A stretch of DNA of 64,000 nt from NCBI GenBank assembly GCA_009741485.1, contig CM019214.1, forward strand, positions 54,586,550-54,650,549. Reading direction: 5' to 3'. Source of the DNA: Malurus cyaneus samueli (lineage: Eukaryota > Chordata > Aves > Passeriformes > Maluridae). The notes under the pieces are model-generated. The model saw nothing but the letters and a program-made list of their open reading frames with translations. It did no database searches and was not told the DNA's origin. Numbering within the stretch: position 1 is the stretch's first letter; each line of letters begins with the position of its first letter. Positions 11,863-22,480 of this stretch are shown in pieces. The position numbers were made by a program, and so were the translations under genes.

Positions 11863-14559
11863 TTCGATGTATTTGTAGTGTCTTTGAGAACATTTCCACT
11901 TTTTTTTTTGTTTCACAGAAATAACTGCAAAAGTAATGTTTTACTTTAAAAATCAAAGTGCATTGATAAGATGATCTTGCATAGAGCTTAATGGATGACA
12001 CAAGTTGCTTTGGGCTTTGTCAAACTCTCAGATGGATGGTCAAAGATTTTCTAATGTCTTATCAGTTAAATATTTCAATAAAGTCTACTACATAGGTAGG
12101 ATATTACACATCACTCAATGAGTGGTAGATGAGCAATAACTGAAGTTATTCAGTAATTTCAGGAGGTAAATGCATTACTTGTTTTATGGCTCTATTTCTT
12201 TCCATTATATCAAACAAAATGACTAAACACGACTGCCTGTGTCTGCAGATTCGCGTTGTGTGTCACAAGAGACACAGATACTTCCTCAATACTTTTATTT
12301 TTAATTGTAATTGATTTCTAAAGACATACAAGAGTAAAAAGATTTTGAGGACAGCTTTGTTAATAACAGCACACACACACTGCAGCCCTTCATATCAACT
12401 GTATTAATAAACTGTTAACAAAAGTTACAATGAAATTATAACACTTTTAGCAAACCATTTCTAAGTAACATATCAATTTTTTTATTGTATTGCATTTATA
12501 GTAATGTGTGCTGCATTCAGATTAGCTATGTTTAATATTGCAACTCTTCTTCAACCATACCTTTCTTCCTAAGTATGTGATATGAACCATGACATTACAA
12601 TCTTAAAGCTGTAACAAGAATGAGTTATGTTTGTACTATTTCCCATTCTCATTATATTCTTTGTCACACAATGAATTAATGTTGTGCCATTCTCTGCTCT
12701 CATTACAATCTTTTCCTTATGAATGGGGCATCAGAATTTTAATGTCTTTGGTAATCTCTGAGTTATAGGAGTGTGTTACACTACTATGACCTTGCTAATA
12801 TTTTGCATGGTCATTGGCTGCTGCGCACTGCTGGGTGTGAGGATGCACCGAGCAGCCGATCCGGGGGTTTGACAGTGGCTGATTCGGAGCATTCCACTCA
12901 CCCAGCATAAAGCCCAGGAATCCAGGTGGGTTCATGCTGCTCCCAAGGACTGCTAAACACAAGAAAGCATTCATTCCCTTCTGAGCTATGAACTAAGTAT
13001 CAAGACTTCAGTTTCCACAAAATATGAAACACAAGAATGATGATTTGCAAGTGTATTCTTGCTTTTTGCAAGTGTTCTCATTCTTCCTTTGCTTTTATTT
13101 TTTTCACAGGTTTAAAAAATTGTTGTGTATTGCTTCCTGATTAAAAAAAAAATTATTAAATTGAGACTTCTAAATTTCTGTTGTTCTTAATTGAAAGCAG
13201 TTGGAATTTTGGAGTTTAACAACTTGCTGATGTACTGAGGATCTGATGCACTGAGTGTGGCTGACAGATTAGAATCTTAATAAACGAGTGCACATGTAGT
13301 CCTTCTTTTCCAGTTTTGAAATCCAGAAACAGGGTATATTTGCTTTCCTCTCCCTGTACTTTTAGCTAAAATTCTGGACATTTCCAGATAGGTATTTAAA
13401 TGCTTTCTTGTCTTTTCAGAGAGTCTCACTTGATAAAGTTTTGTACTATTAGTTTAAAAAAAAATCTTTATATATAAATCATAACAAAGTCTGATATAAG
13501 TCAGAACATATTGCAGAAACATGGAAAAACAGAATATAAATTATAAAAAAGATTCATGTTTATCAAGCATTCTTTTCATGTTAGTGATTCTTGAAAGCAT
13601 TTTCCAGTTTACCCAACATAAATTATATATATGATAATGAATAAATATGGATTTTCTTTTTTCTCTTTTCACCCTATCATGTAACAAAAACATGTTCATT
13701 GCCCCAAGGAGCTGCTATTAAAACTTGTTTTGTGATAAAAATTCTGAATCAGTTAGGAAAATGTTAATACTGGCATGTTGAATATGATGACAAGTAAATT
13801 GGCATATGTCAGTCAGTACCATGTTGAAATAAAGCCAGTAACTTCGTCTTTTTGGGAGAGTATAATTTTCCATTTAACAGAAAAGCAACTATAAGCAATA
13901 AACAGTGTTTGACTTAGGTGCTGCTGAAACCCACAACTATTAAATCACAACCTTCCCATCAGTCTGAGATACTAAGGAGGTTTCTTTGGTTAGGAAACTG
14001 TCATTAAGAGTTGTGTAAAACCACTGTGACCTTACAGAGACTGTGGGAATGAGAACACTCACAGGAGCCTAAGAGCTTTGCTGAGTAGCAAAGGGTATCT
14101 TGCACAGAGAATTCCTTACCTGTAGTCTGGTTCTGTTTTCTGTCCTGGTGTGGTATCTGAGTGCTATAAGAAACACTGGTCAGCAGTGGTTCATACACGC
14201 AGCTTATTTATTTAATCATTTTTTCTTTGGGACTCACCAGTGTGCAATCTCAGCATCTTAAATTTTAAATTAATTTATTCTTACAATATTTCCAGTAAAG
14301 AAATATATTGCAGTTTGCCAACTGAGCATGGATAGATTTATTTGCCTGGTTTTGCCTACTAGTAATATTGCTAATTTTATCTCTTTACACACTGTCAGGT
14401 GCTGCAGGAAAAGTCGGGATCTGGAGCCTAACCAATGTCCATTCAGGAGCAAGGGCTCTAGTGGGCAATTTCTGTTATTGTTAAAGGACTTCAGGAAATC
14501 CGCACCTTTGTCAAAATTTAGAGCGTGCAGCAAAGAATGCACTGAAGAGCTTCTCTACT
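11863..14559. other. Mostly unique DNA with one GC-richer patch
   Basis: AT-rich sequence without a recognised gene. It contains a short (CA)n run at 12370-12380 and the GC-rich inverted-repeat patch at 12829-12907, listed separately. Open frames at 14004-14542 are on both strands, overlap and are not recognisable. Confidence 0.5.
12829..12907. repeat. GC-rich patch bounded by an imperfect inverted repeat
   Basis: The sequence begins TGCTGGGTGTGAG and ends CTCACCCAGCA. The two pair over 11 bases with a two-base bulge. The interior is GC-rich, with several CpG sites (GCACCGAGC, GCCGATCCGGGG, GATTCGG) that are unusual in this AT-rich window. The 79-base span and the perfect 7-bp terminal stem recall a tRNA acceptor stem, but I could not fold D, anticodon or T arms, so I do not call a tRNA. 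It may be a fragment of an unrecognised short element. Confidence 0.4.
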
Positions 14560-15066
14560 GCTCTTGCAGCCCAGAGAGCCAAAAGTGTCCTGGGCTGTAC
14601 CCAAAGCAGCGTGGGCAGCAGGGCCAGGGAGGGGATTCTGCCCCTCTGCTCTGCTGAGACCCCTCCTGGAACACTGCATCCAGCTCAGAGAATTTGGGCT
14701 GTTTGACCTGGAGAAGAGAAGGCTCTGGAGTGACCTAACTGAGGCCTTTCAGTGTCTAAAGGAGCCCTACAAAAGAGCTGGAGAGGGACTATTTACAGGG
14801 GTATGCAGTGACAAGACAAGGGGGAAAACTGAAAGTAGGTTTATAATGGATATTAGGAAGAAATTCTTTACTGCGACATTGATGAGGCACTGGAAGAGAT
14901 GGCCCAGAGAAGTTGTGGATGCCCCATCCCTGGAAATGTTCAAGGCCAGGCTGAATGGACCAGTGAATATTCTGGTTTAGTAGAAGGTTCCTTGCTTATG
15001 GCAGGAGGATTGGAAATAGATGATCTTTAAGGTCCCTTCCAAAACAAACTATTCTATGACTCTATA
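14560..15066 (+). mobile_element. CR1 fragment with RT C-terminus and complete 3' end
   Basis: A sense-strand CR1. The plus-strand frame at 14564-14980 reads through the conserved C-terminal part of CR1 ORF2: LFDLEKRRLW, then AFQCLKEPYKRAGEGLF, CSDKTRG, FIMDIRKKFFTATLMRHWKR, PREVVDAPSLEMFKARL and a final LV before the stop. The 3' end carries 'tggaaatagatgatctttaaggtcccttcc' and finishes in the CR1 tail 'attctatgactctataa'. Compared with the family, roughly 100 bases coding for the HRKDMELLERVQRRATK-type segment are missing around 14688-14689, where 'catccagctc' joins straight to 'agagaatttgggctg'. The rest of ORF2 and ORF1 are absent. The C-terminal frame is fairly well preserved, which suggests a moderately young copy. 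Confidence 0.94.
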
Positions 15067-17204
15067 ACAATGGAAGAATCTGAATTGGCCCATTTTGAAC
15101 AATCTCAGCAGGTGTAGATTTTGGAAAGTCTTTGGGCTTTATGTCTGCTGTACAAGACTTTAAGAATAAGCTACAAATTAATAAAAACTTCCACTCTGCA
15201 GCTGCATTGTTATGGCATCTCCAGAAGGTGTAACCAGGAAACCAAAACCACTTGAAGTTGGCTTCTCTGGGAAGAAATGGGAGGAATTGTCCTGTGACAC
15301 AAGATCACAAAACAATATTGCAGATTTAGTAGTTTCTGTGAGAGTTATAGGGCAATGGCCTTTGTATATTAGCTAACTTTCTAAATTTCTAAAGTTTCTA
15401 AATATCTTTAAATATACTTAAATAATTTTTTCTTCTCTTTTTGCATATTTGCTGTCTACTTACACTCTTGTCTTTTGCATTTAAATTGGATGGTCCTGTC
15501 AGCATTTAATTACTAACAAATGCAACTGTGTGACAAAGTCAAGTGAGAAATATATGTCAAGTTTTAAATTTCTCTTTAGAGACATGGCTTAATTTGATTT
15601 GGGTAATGTAGTTAAACAAAATGAAGTTCACATAACATTAACTCTGTCCCAGAACAGTGGTGTCCACAACTTGTGTGAGGAGGAAAGTTCATGCTTTGAA
15701 CCTTGAAGCAATCCTTTTACAGATTAAACCTCATAATTCTGGGGTTTTCTTCCATTGTGTTAAATGTATTAAGGTAGGTATTAGATAATTACTTCTGTTT
15801 CCAAAACTTTGTGTGGCTACTTCCCTTCAAGGAAAAGCTAAGTTGTTTTTATGCATTAAAAAGAGTTGATTGCAATAAATATGTGCTGTAGTTCAAAAAT
15901 ATGTGAAAGCATTGGCTAAAACTGAACTCAAGCTCTTTTCCAATAAGCATTTTTATTTCCATGATTGATGACCCTTCTTCCCCTATATCTTTTTCATCTG
16001 ATAGCTTCTGGCCTTTCTGAACTTGAACAGAAAAAAAACACCTCTGATTTTGAAAGAAAATGGGGTGAAGTACAAAGGTATATATAAATGGGAATTTGTT
16101 AACAGATGTCAGAAGACTGGACTGAATGGAGAAAAAAGACCTGACCCAAGGTATATTACATGACTACAAAACCAAGTTTGTTTGTTGTTTTCTGTCGGGT
16201 TCTGTTGTGGACTCTCTTTTTTTAAATAACATTAAGAGATCAAATTTCTTATTTATCTGAAGGATTTGTACTAATATATGCTTACTTCAAGTCACTATCA
16301 CAACTTAAACTTCTGCAAAATGTATCTTCTCAGAAAAAAAAGAAAAAAGGTAAAGGGCTACAAACAGCTATAAGTAACCTAGCAATCTTGCTGATAAAAA
16401 AAAAATGGCTGTTTAGTTTAGAAAGTTCTATATTAAGCCCAGCAGTATATAAAAACTTAATTGACATGACTGCTGGTAAAGCACAGATCTTACCAGTCTC
16501 ATCTGTTCATTTCTGACTTAGCCAATTGTATAGCAGCAGAAGACTCTGAAAGGCTTTGCAAATTTTGCAAACATGAGCTGTAAATTTTGATACAGTGAAA
16601 AACCAGAGAAGTTTCCTTATCACTTCTTAGTCTGCTTCTAACAAAAGATTTTATAAAAGAATAAGTTTGATTCTCTTCTGAAGGCATGTAGAATATATGA
16701 AATATAGGAGATACAGATCATATATTATATGAATTATTAATCTTATGTGGTTTTATATATAGATAGATATATATGTAACTCTTGTTTCCTAGAGAGACAT
16801 CCAGTGTTTTAGGCTCTCTACCCCACAGTGACTTTATTTTGCTACAAGTTTTCGCACTTCCAATGTTAGAAAAATTCTACTTTAAGTTTCTATACAGTGA
16901 TAAATTGTCCAGTATTCTCTGAAAGCGAAAATTCTCACAAAAGCAATGATCAAGATGCAGCCATCTCTAGTTAGAAGTACACCAACACTGCCCTTCTCAG
17001 CGTTTTAGGGTGTGAAGCAAAACAATAGCTCTTATTCAGCTGAAATTGTGAGGGGAATTTAGATAAGCAGACGGTAATTACCCAGGTTAGAATTTGGCTG
17101 TAACACAGGAGCTGACACCTCCTATCAAGAGGTATGTAATCACATTGCGTGATTTCCTCAAGAAACAGAAACACTATACAGAGCAGAGCTAATTTTCAGT
17201 GCTC
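15067..17204. other. Unique DNA, nothing recognised
   Basis: AT-rich sequence with a short TATA/GATA-rich stretch at about 16751-16775. No gene or transposon was recognised. The frame at 16971-17174 on the minus strand lies just beyond the hAT relic but does not read as transposase. Confidence 0.5.
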
Positions 17205-17610
17205 CTATGAACAGCATTTCGCAATATATGTTATTTTCCAGACTCCATGAAAATTCTCCGTAACTGCTTTTAAGACATTTCCCTTGGTGCAGAGATTTAT
17301 TTTTTTAAAGAACATGTTCTGAAAAGCACTGACAGCTTCTTCAGCAGAAGAGCCAGAATTGTCAGCCATTGATGCAAAAACCTGAATCTGCTTTGACACC
17401 CCAGAATAAGCTTCTGGCAATGTTATGTCTTTCTTTCAGATGTTCAGATAAATCACACAGCTCAGATGCTGCATCATACATTATGCCTAAGTTATAAACA
17501 AATGTTGCTGAGGTGAGGATATTTCTCAGTCCAATGTACTGAATCTCTAGACATCTCTTAGCTGCCTCCATGAAATGTTTGCTCAAGGCTTGGCTGTACA
17601 TTCCAAGTGG
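17205..17610 (-). pseudogene. Decayed hAT-type transposase fragment (KIAA1586/ZBED-like)
   Basis: Two minus-strand frames together read like one segment of a hAT-superfamily transposase. The frame at 17601-17425 gives FVYNLGIMYDAASELCDLS followed by EHLKERHNI. After a frameshift, the frame from 17420 continues with LPEAYSGVSKQIQVFASMA, DNSGSSAEEAVSAFQNMFFK and a lysine/glycine-rich LCTKGN. From memory of the family, this matches the alpha-helical region of KIAA1586-like and ZBED-like proteins, which have a 'DAL.ELSDLS..LQ.R.ITL..A...' pattern followed by 'FE.M...PG....EA'. The two halves are out of register by a small indel near 17420, and I see no N-terminal BED finger or catalytic DDE residues. 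It is therefore a partial, dead copy. It could derive from the transposon itself or from a retrocopied host gene; the lack of a poly-A tail favours the transposon. Confidence 0.6.
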
Positions 17611-18297
17611 CTTCTAGGATCTTCCAGGAGCTCCAACCAGATGTCTGTATTGAATCTCGCTCCTTTCTAAAGCACCTGCATTTTTCCACCAGCAGCACAG
17701 TGTTTGGATGTGTTGTGATGCAGAGGAGATACACTAGAATAGAGAAATAGATAATTTCTGCCAGTCTGTGATGTTGTTTCTGCCTCTAACCTCAATAAGG
17801 CCTATGATCATGGTGAGTGAGGACTTTCTTTCCCAGTGGCTGCCCTTATGTGATACCTGATTACTGTAGGTTCCTCCCTTCGTGTGGTTTGTGGTTGCTG
17901 GCAGCTGACCTTCTTTGAACAGAGGATAGGGTGCTGTTGAAATGTTCACAAGCTTTGTAACAGGCTTACTTCACTACCTAGTGACTGTTTAACCTTTCCG
18001 TTCACCCATGAGGAGCACCACCTGCATTACGTGTCTTTCCTCTTGGGTTCTGTGAGGCCCAAAGCTTCAGGGTCTGCTCCTGGTCACAATCAGAGACTTG
18101 GTGGAGATTGGGTTGGAAGAGCCCTGTGATAAACCACAGTGAAGGAGGATTGCCAGGGCAGTCAACAGCTAATATGGGAAAGATATGTGAAATCTTGACT
18201 TTCTTCTAGTTTAAGGGGCCTTTTCATGGTCCTAAAAAGCATGTGTATGTGAAACAAATCATAAACTACCTGCCTTGTTAGGACATTTAGAGCCTTC
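17611..18297. other. Unclassified flank of the hAT relic
   Basis: Slightly more GC-rich than its surroundings. Part of it (17611-17720) could be a more degraded upstream part of the hAT relic, but I could not read transposase motifs there. No other feature was recognised. Confidence 0.4.
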
Positions 18298-18446
18298 TTT
18301 GTTTGTTTGTTGGGGTGTTTTTTTTTGGTTTGGTTTATTTTTTGTTGTTGTTCCTTTGTTTGTTTGTTTTTGGTTTTGTTTTTTTTTTTGTTGTTTTGTT
18401 TTGTTTGGTTTTTTTTTTTGGTTTTTTTTTTTTTTTTTTTTTTTTG
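18298..18446 (-). repeat. T/G-rich low-complexity tract ending in poly-T (poly-A on minus)
   Basis: (GTTT)n, (TTG)n and T runs cover about 150 bases and end in an unbroken run of 24 T at 18422-18445. Read on the minus strand this is a poly-A run followed by degenerate A-rich sequence. The phenylalanine- and lysine-rich frames on the two strands here are artefacts of the tract. Confidence 0.85.
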
Positions 18447-18600
18447 TAGGATGGTGTTTATTCCCTCTAACTCTGAGTACTGAAAAGTTGGATTTTCCAT
18501 GTTTGGTGGACAGAGTATCCCTAGAAGATGATTCATCTCACTTTGCATGGGCTGCATTTGCAGAGAACTGTGGTTTGTATGTCTTTTTCCATTCACTGTA
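18447..18600 (-). pseudogene. Possible 3' end of a processed retrocopy (minus strand)
   Basis: On the minus strand, an AATAAA hexamer (18462-18457) lies 11 bases before the start of the poly-A run at 18445. This is the spacing of a genuine polyadenylation site followed by its tail, so the upstream minus-strand sequence could be the 3' UTR end of a reverse-transcribed mRNA. I recognise no parent gene in 18447-18600. The minus-strand frame through it (beginning near 18596) runs into the poly-A and looks non-coding. A chance AATAAA next to a slippage-expanded A tract is an equally good explanation. Confidence 0.22.
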
Positions 18601-18975
18601 AAAGGACATTTAGACTAATCTATTCATGTAGCCCTCACCTCCTAAATGGTTAGTTACACACTATGAAAAGCACCAACAGACAAATTACTATTCTCATTTT
18701 TAAGAAAAGATGCTATAGTCCTACCCAAGTATTTATGATAATCAGACTGCTAAAACAGTTGTTCAGGACATAGAAGATTTAAGCTTTAAGACCTCTCTAT
18801 TCCAAAATCCTGGAACTCATGTATCACAGTCAGGTAAATTCCACCATTAGTGCCTGTGTAAAACCCTCACAGCTAACAGTTACCAAATACTGGGCTCCTT
18901 AGGAACTGTGGCCTCACTTGCCCAAATTCCAGATCATACCATAACCACAAATGACACAAAACATGCTAACTGAAT

Positions 18976-18979
<4 letters not shown>

Positions 18980-19013
<34 letters not shown>
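18980..19013 (+). repeat. Long poly-A run (34 bp)
   Basis: About 34 uninterrupted A. There is no AATAAA in the preceding 30 bases and no retrotransposon body that I recognise. It is probably a slippage-expanded mononucleotide repeat and likely to be polymorphic or subject to assembly error. Confidence 0.92.
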
Positions 19014-19015
<2 letters not shown>

Positions 19016-21729
19016 AAGCAAAAGGTTTATTACCCCTATTCCTACAGCAGTTTGGTTCACTCAGTATGTTATTCTGGATGTAATGTTCCCACTTTGTTGC
19101 CAGATGTCCTACTTCCAGGAGACAGGCAGTGGGTGTTAGAAGTGAGAAAAATAATGAGAACTCCAAAGGTGAATTAATGAATGCTGATGTTCATCTGGCA
19201 GATAGCACCTCTACCGTGTACCTTTTTTTAAAACCTTTGTCAAATGACAGTTGATTTCAAAGGCACGAGAGAACATGTATGTGTCTTCATACAGTACATT
19301 TGGCTGAATTTCAGATTTAGGGAACTTGAGAAGTACGAAAGTTTCTCTTCTAAATTCAGCTATCTATATGGGAGGCATTTAGATAGTCAGCATCCATTCT
19401 TTCCCAAAAGTAATAGAACTGGACATGTCCAGAGCAAATCTGCACAGAAGCTTATTTATCCCACCTTGTTAGAAACTAGTATGGATTAAAGCACCAGTTG
19501 GAAGCACCACTCTCTCTAGATTAACAACAATGAAAGTTAAGACAGTTCACCTAGGCTGAACATCTTACTTTTGGATGAATTAAATTTTATGAATGTCAAC
19601 CTCACTTGGGTCTGTTACTTGGTTTCTTTTGACACTTACAAGCCTGCTGCAGAATGAAGGGAGGCAAACCAGGCAAATGGCGTGATGAGACAGGCAGTGA
19701 GTCAAGAAATAAGAGATGAGAGACCCAAAAAAGGGAAATTAATAGAACTAATACACAACATTTTAAATTTATTTACTCCAATAGGTATTTTGCCATTGAA
19801 AAGGTAATGGCATTGAGGTATCTTGTTAGATGATACAAACCCCAAAATAATTTAAGGAGAAACACTAAAGGAGAAAATAGATATTTGATCCTTTTGTTGG
19901 CACTTCAGAAAATAAAATAATTGGGGTTCAGGCAGAAAAGGGTAGCGTCATTCACCTCCAGATATCCATCTAATGATGTTCTAACAAAAATGAGAGGTTT
20001 CCTGAATATTGCCAGGGAATTTCCAGAACGACTCAGACACACTTGGCTCTGCTTTATACCGAGGACAAGCCCAGGAATTCTAAGACAGATCTGAAAATAG
20101 GCAATTCATAATGATAGCATGAGTTAGGAGTAAGAAAAAGGGCAGATCAGCATTGAAGACTATAAAATGTCGACAGAATATGGATGAGTAAGAAACCTGC
20201 TTGCTTTATTTAGGCTTTAATTTAAGCAAATAAGTGAAAAATAACCTGGTTCAAATCTGAGGTTTAAGAATGCTCTTTTGTTTGGTTTGTTTTGCATTTG
20301 CTTGGTTTGATTGTAGGAAGAAAAGGCATGGTAGCCTTAAAATCAGATCTGACTTTTTACATGAAATCAAAGTGCATCCACTCTCACACAATGGAGGAAG
20401 ATGGAAATATATGGAAACATGTGAAGTATCAACAAACAGGAGTGCTTAGAAATATTTGGAAAAATAGACAAGACAAATGCCATGCATTTATTAATTTTGA
20501 AATGGTGGGCACAGCTGAAACAGGGATTTTTGTAAGTGAAATAAAATCTAAAATGTTCCCTCAAGTGGAAAGGTGAAAAGAGAATATGCTGGAGAGTAGT
20601 ATTATATGTAAAAATATAGTGCCAATGCACAGTTTCAGGTTGGAAGACTGCTGTGACAGCAATTTTTTTTGTGCATGAAGTTATTAGCAATTAATAAATA
20701 AATAAATAAAAAGAAATAATTAGAATGAACTCCTGCTGCAGAACACCACACAAAAGGAGACAAAGAACTTAAAACTGCAAGCTTAGCTCTTGAGAGACAG
20801 TCCAGGACATTTAAAAGAACATAAAAAGGACAGGTGAAAACAATACATGCAATATGTTTATACGAGTCAGGGAATTTCAAAAATTATGCAAAAGGTTTGC
20901 AAAGGATATTATGATGAGAAATGCTAATAACTTTATGGAGAAAGTAGAGGATACTTGAGGGAAGGCTGGATACTGGATACTACCAGCCTCTGTACCTATC
21001 CAAAAGCATGCAATACTGCTCTTAGACCCCTACTTTCAAAGGAACTCCACCATGTGAAAATTAGCTGAATTGTGTATTGATATTTATTCAGTGTAACCTG
21101 GGATATAAAACATGCTGTTGTTATTTCCAATTCTTCCAAATGAGATCACAGTTGGTTGTTGGAGCATCTTTTGTGCTCCAGCCTGAAATCAAACAGGTGA
21201 ACTTAAAACCTGAAGCAGACATGGAGAAGCCCTCACACAACCTCACATCAGGGTGGCCCAGGATGTGGCCACCAAAAGCACAGTTGTGCAGCTGAGACTG
21301 TGCCTCCCTGCACAAAAAACTTCCCTGAAACAAAAACAAAAACCTCTGGTTGGCACCATCTCACTTGGGAGGAAGCAGCAACCAGCTGAAAAGCAAATCC
21401 AGAGCCTCCTACCATCCTCCAAGACATGTGCCTGCCTGTTCCCTGATTTGGAAACAACAATGGTAGGTTACTTGAGGTCACACATGGAGAATAATCACAA
21501 AGAAATATTGTAGTGCTGTGGAAATAATCCAAAGGAAAGAAAAGAGTAGATGAAATGCATGCAAATTTAGGATTCATATAGAGAAAAAAAAAAACCAGCA
21601 TGAAAAATATTTTCAACCAGGACCATTATCATGTGAATTATGAGCGATGTTAAAATTGTGTATGCGACAACTAATTGATTTCATTTTTTTCTCATAAGGG
21701 GAAGCATCTTAAGGAATATTGGTGGGGTT
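19014..21729. other. Unique DNA, nothing recognised
   Basis: No gene or clear transposon. It contains a short (AATA)n run at 20692-20711. Frames at 20292-20576 (plus) and 21248-21616 (minus) are the longest here and have no family I recognise. The moderately GC-rich stretch at 21160-21480 was examined for exons without result. Confidence 0.45.
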
Positions 21730-22480
21730 TAGGTGCAGTGTTCTATCTAACCTTTACATTAATAATTTGGAAGACAATGCAAATTGAATTAGAGGATTAA
21801 TTACAAAGATAGAAGAGCAATAAAAGGCATCCCAGAGAGATAAGGACAGAAAACAGCAAAGTCAGTTACATGCTGAGCTGGTGTGAGTTAACAAACAAAA
21901 TAATCTACAGTACCAATGCCACACAGAAATAGAAAGGACTTATGTTGGATGAAGAAAGCATTATTAAATGGGAAATTGACCAGTGATGTGAAGTGATAGA
22001 AAAAAATTGCCATTGGTTTGGAAATTAAGCACCTCACCAGAGAGCATGAAGAGAGTAGTCCCTTTCACTAGGACTCCATGTGATTCCATCCACGGATTCC
22101 ATCTGGGTATCTCATTATCAGAATTGCAGTTTGGGAAGTGTCAACGTAATTAGGAAACAAGAAATTGTTGACATTGGGTGGAGGGGGTGGGAATTAGTAA
22201 GCTAAATGTGAAAACTTACATAGCAATGTTTAAAGAAAGAACATAACACACTGAAAATGCCCTGGAACTGTCAGGGCCAGAAAAGAATTGTCTGGTACAA
22301 GTCCTGGCACAACTGAGTTAAGGCTGAAAAGAAAAGTAGTAGATAAATGAAGGCAAAATAACCAGGTATATTTCCTGCCAATTGTCATTATTAGGCTATC
22401 TTCCAAGGGAAGCTTTTTCACTTGGGACATTAAAAAGTGGATTGGACAGAATTCTGTGAGATGTATTGTTTTATATGGCT
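21730..22480 (+). mobile_element. Probable ancient CR1/L3-like LINE, highly decayed
   Basis: Two separated parts recall old CR1/L3-type elements. Near 21750-21785 the sequence 'acattaataatttggaagac' reads INNLEDN, as in the RT motif INDLED. At about 22390-22450, 'taggctatcttccaagggaag' followed by 'cacttgggacattaaaaagtggattggacag' matches the C-terminal end of such elements, where a lone helix precedes the 3' UTR. The part between them is purine-rich and full of stops, and I cannot align it. The element would be much older than the other CR1 copies in the window. The call rests on remembered consensus, and the outer boundaries are approximate. Confidence 0.42.

Noticed and set aside
11591..12001. 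136-codon minus-strand open frame
   Set aside because: It overlaps the CR1 fragment at 11510-11862 in antisense and ends in serine-rich sequence derived from it.
12829..12907. tRNA-like element (79 bases, 7-bp terminal stem)
   Set aside because: No D, anticodon or T arm could be folded and there is no proper B box, so only the inverted repeat is reported.
18162..18596. 144-codon minus-strand frame rich in lysine, asparagine and glutamine
   Set aside because: Its middle is the translated A-rich low-complexity tract; there is no protein family signal.
22177..22192. G-rich string considered as a G-quadruplex
   Set aside because: Only three runs of three or more G are present within the usual distance; four are needed.
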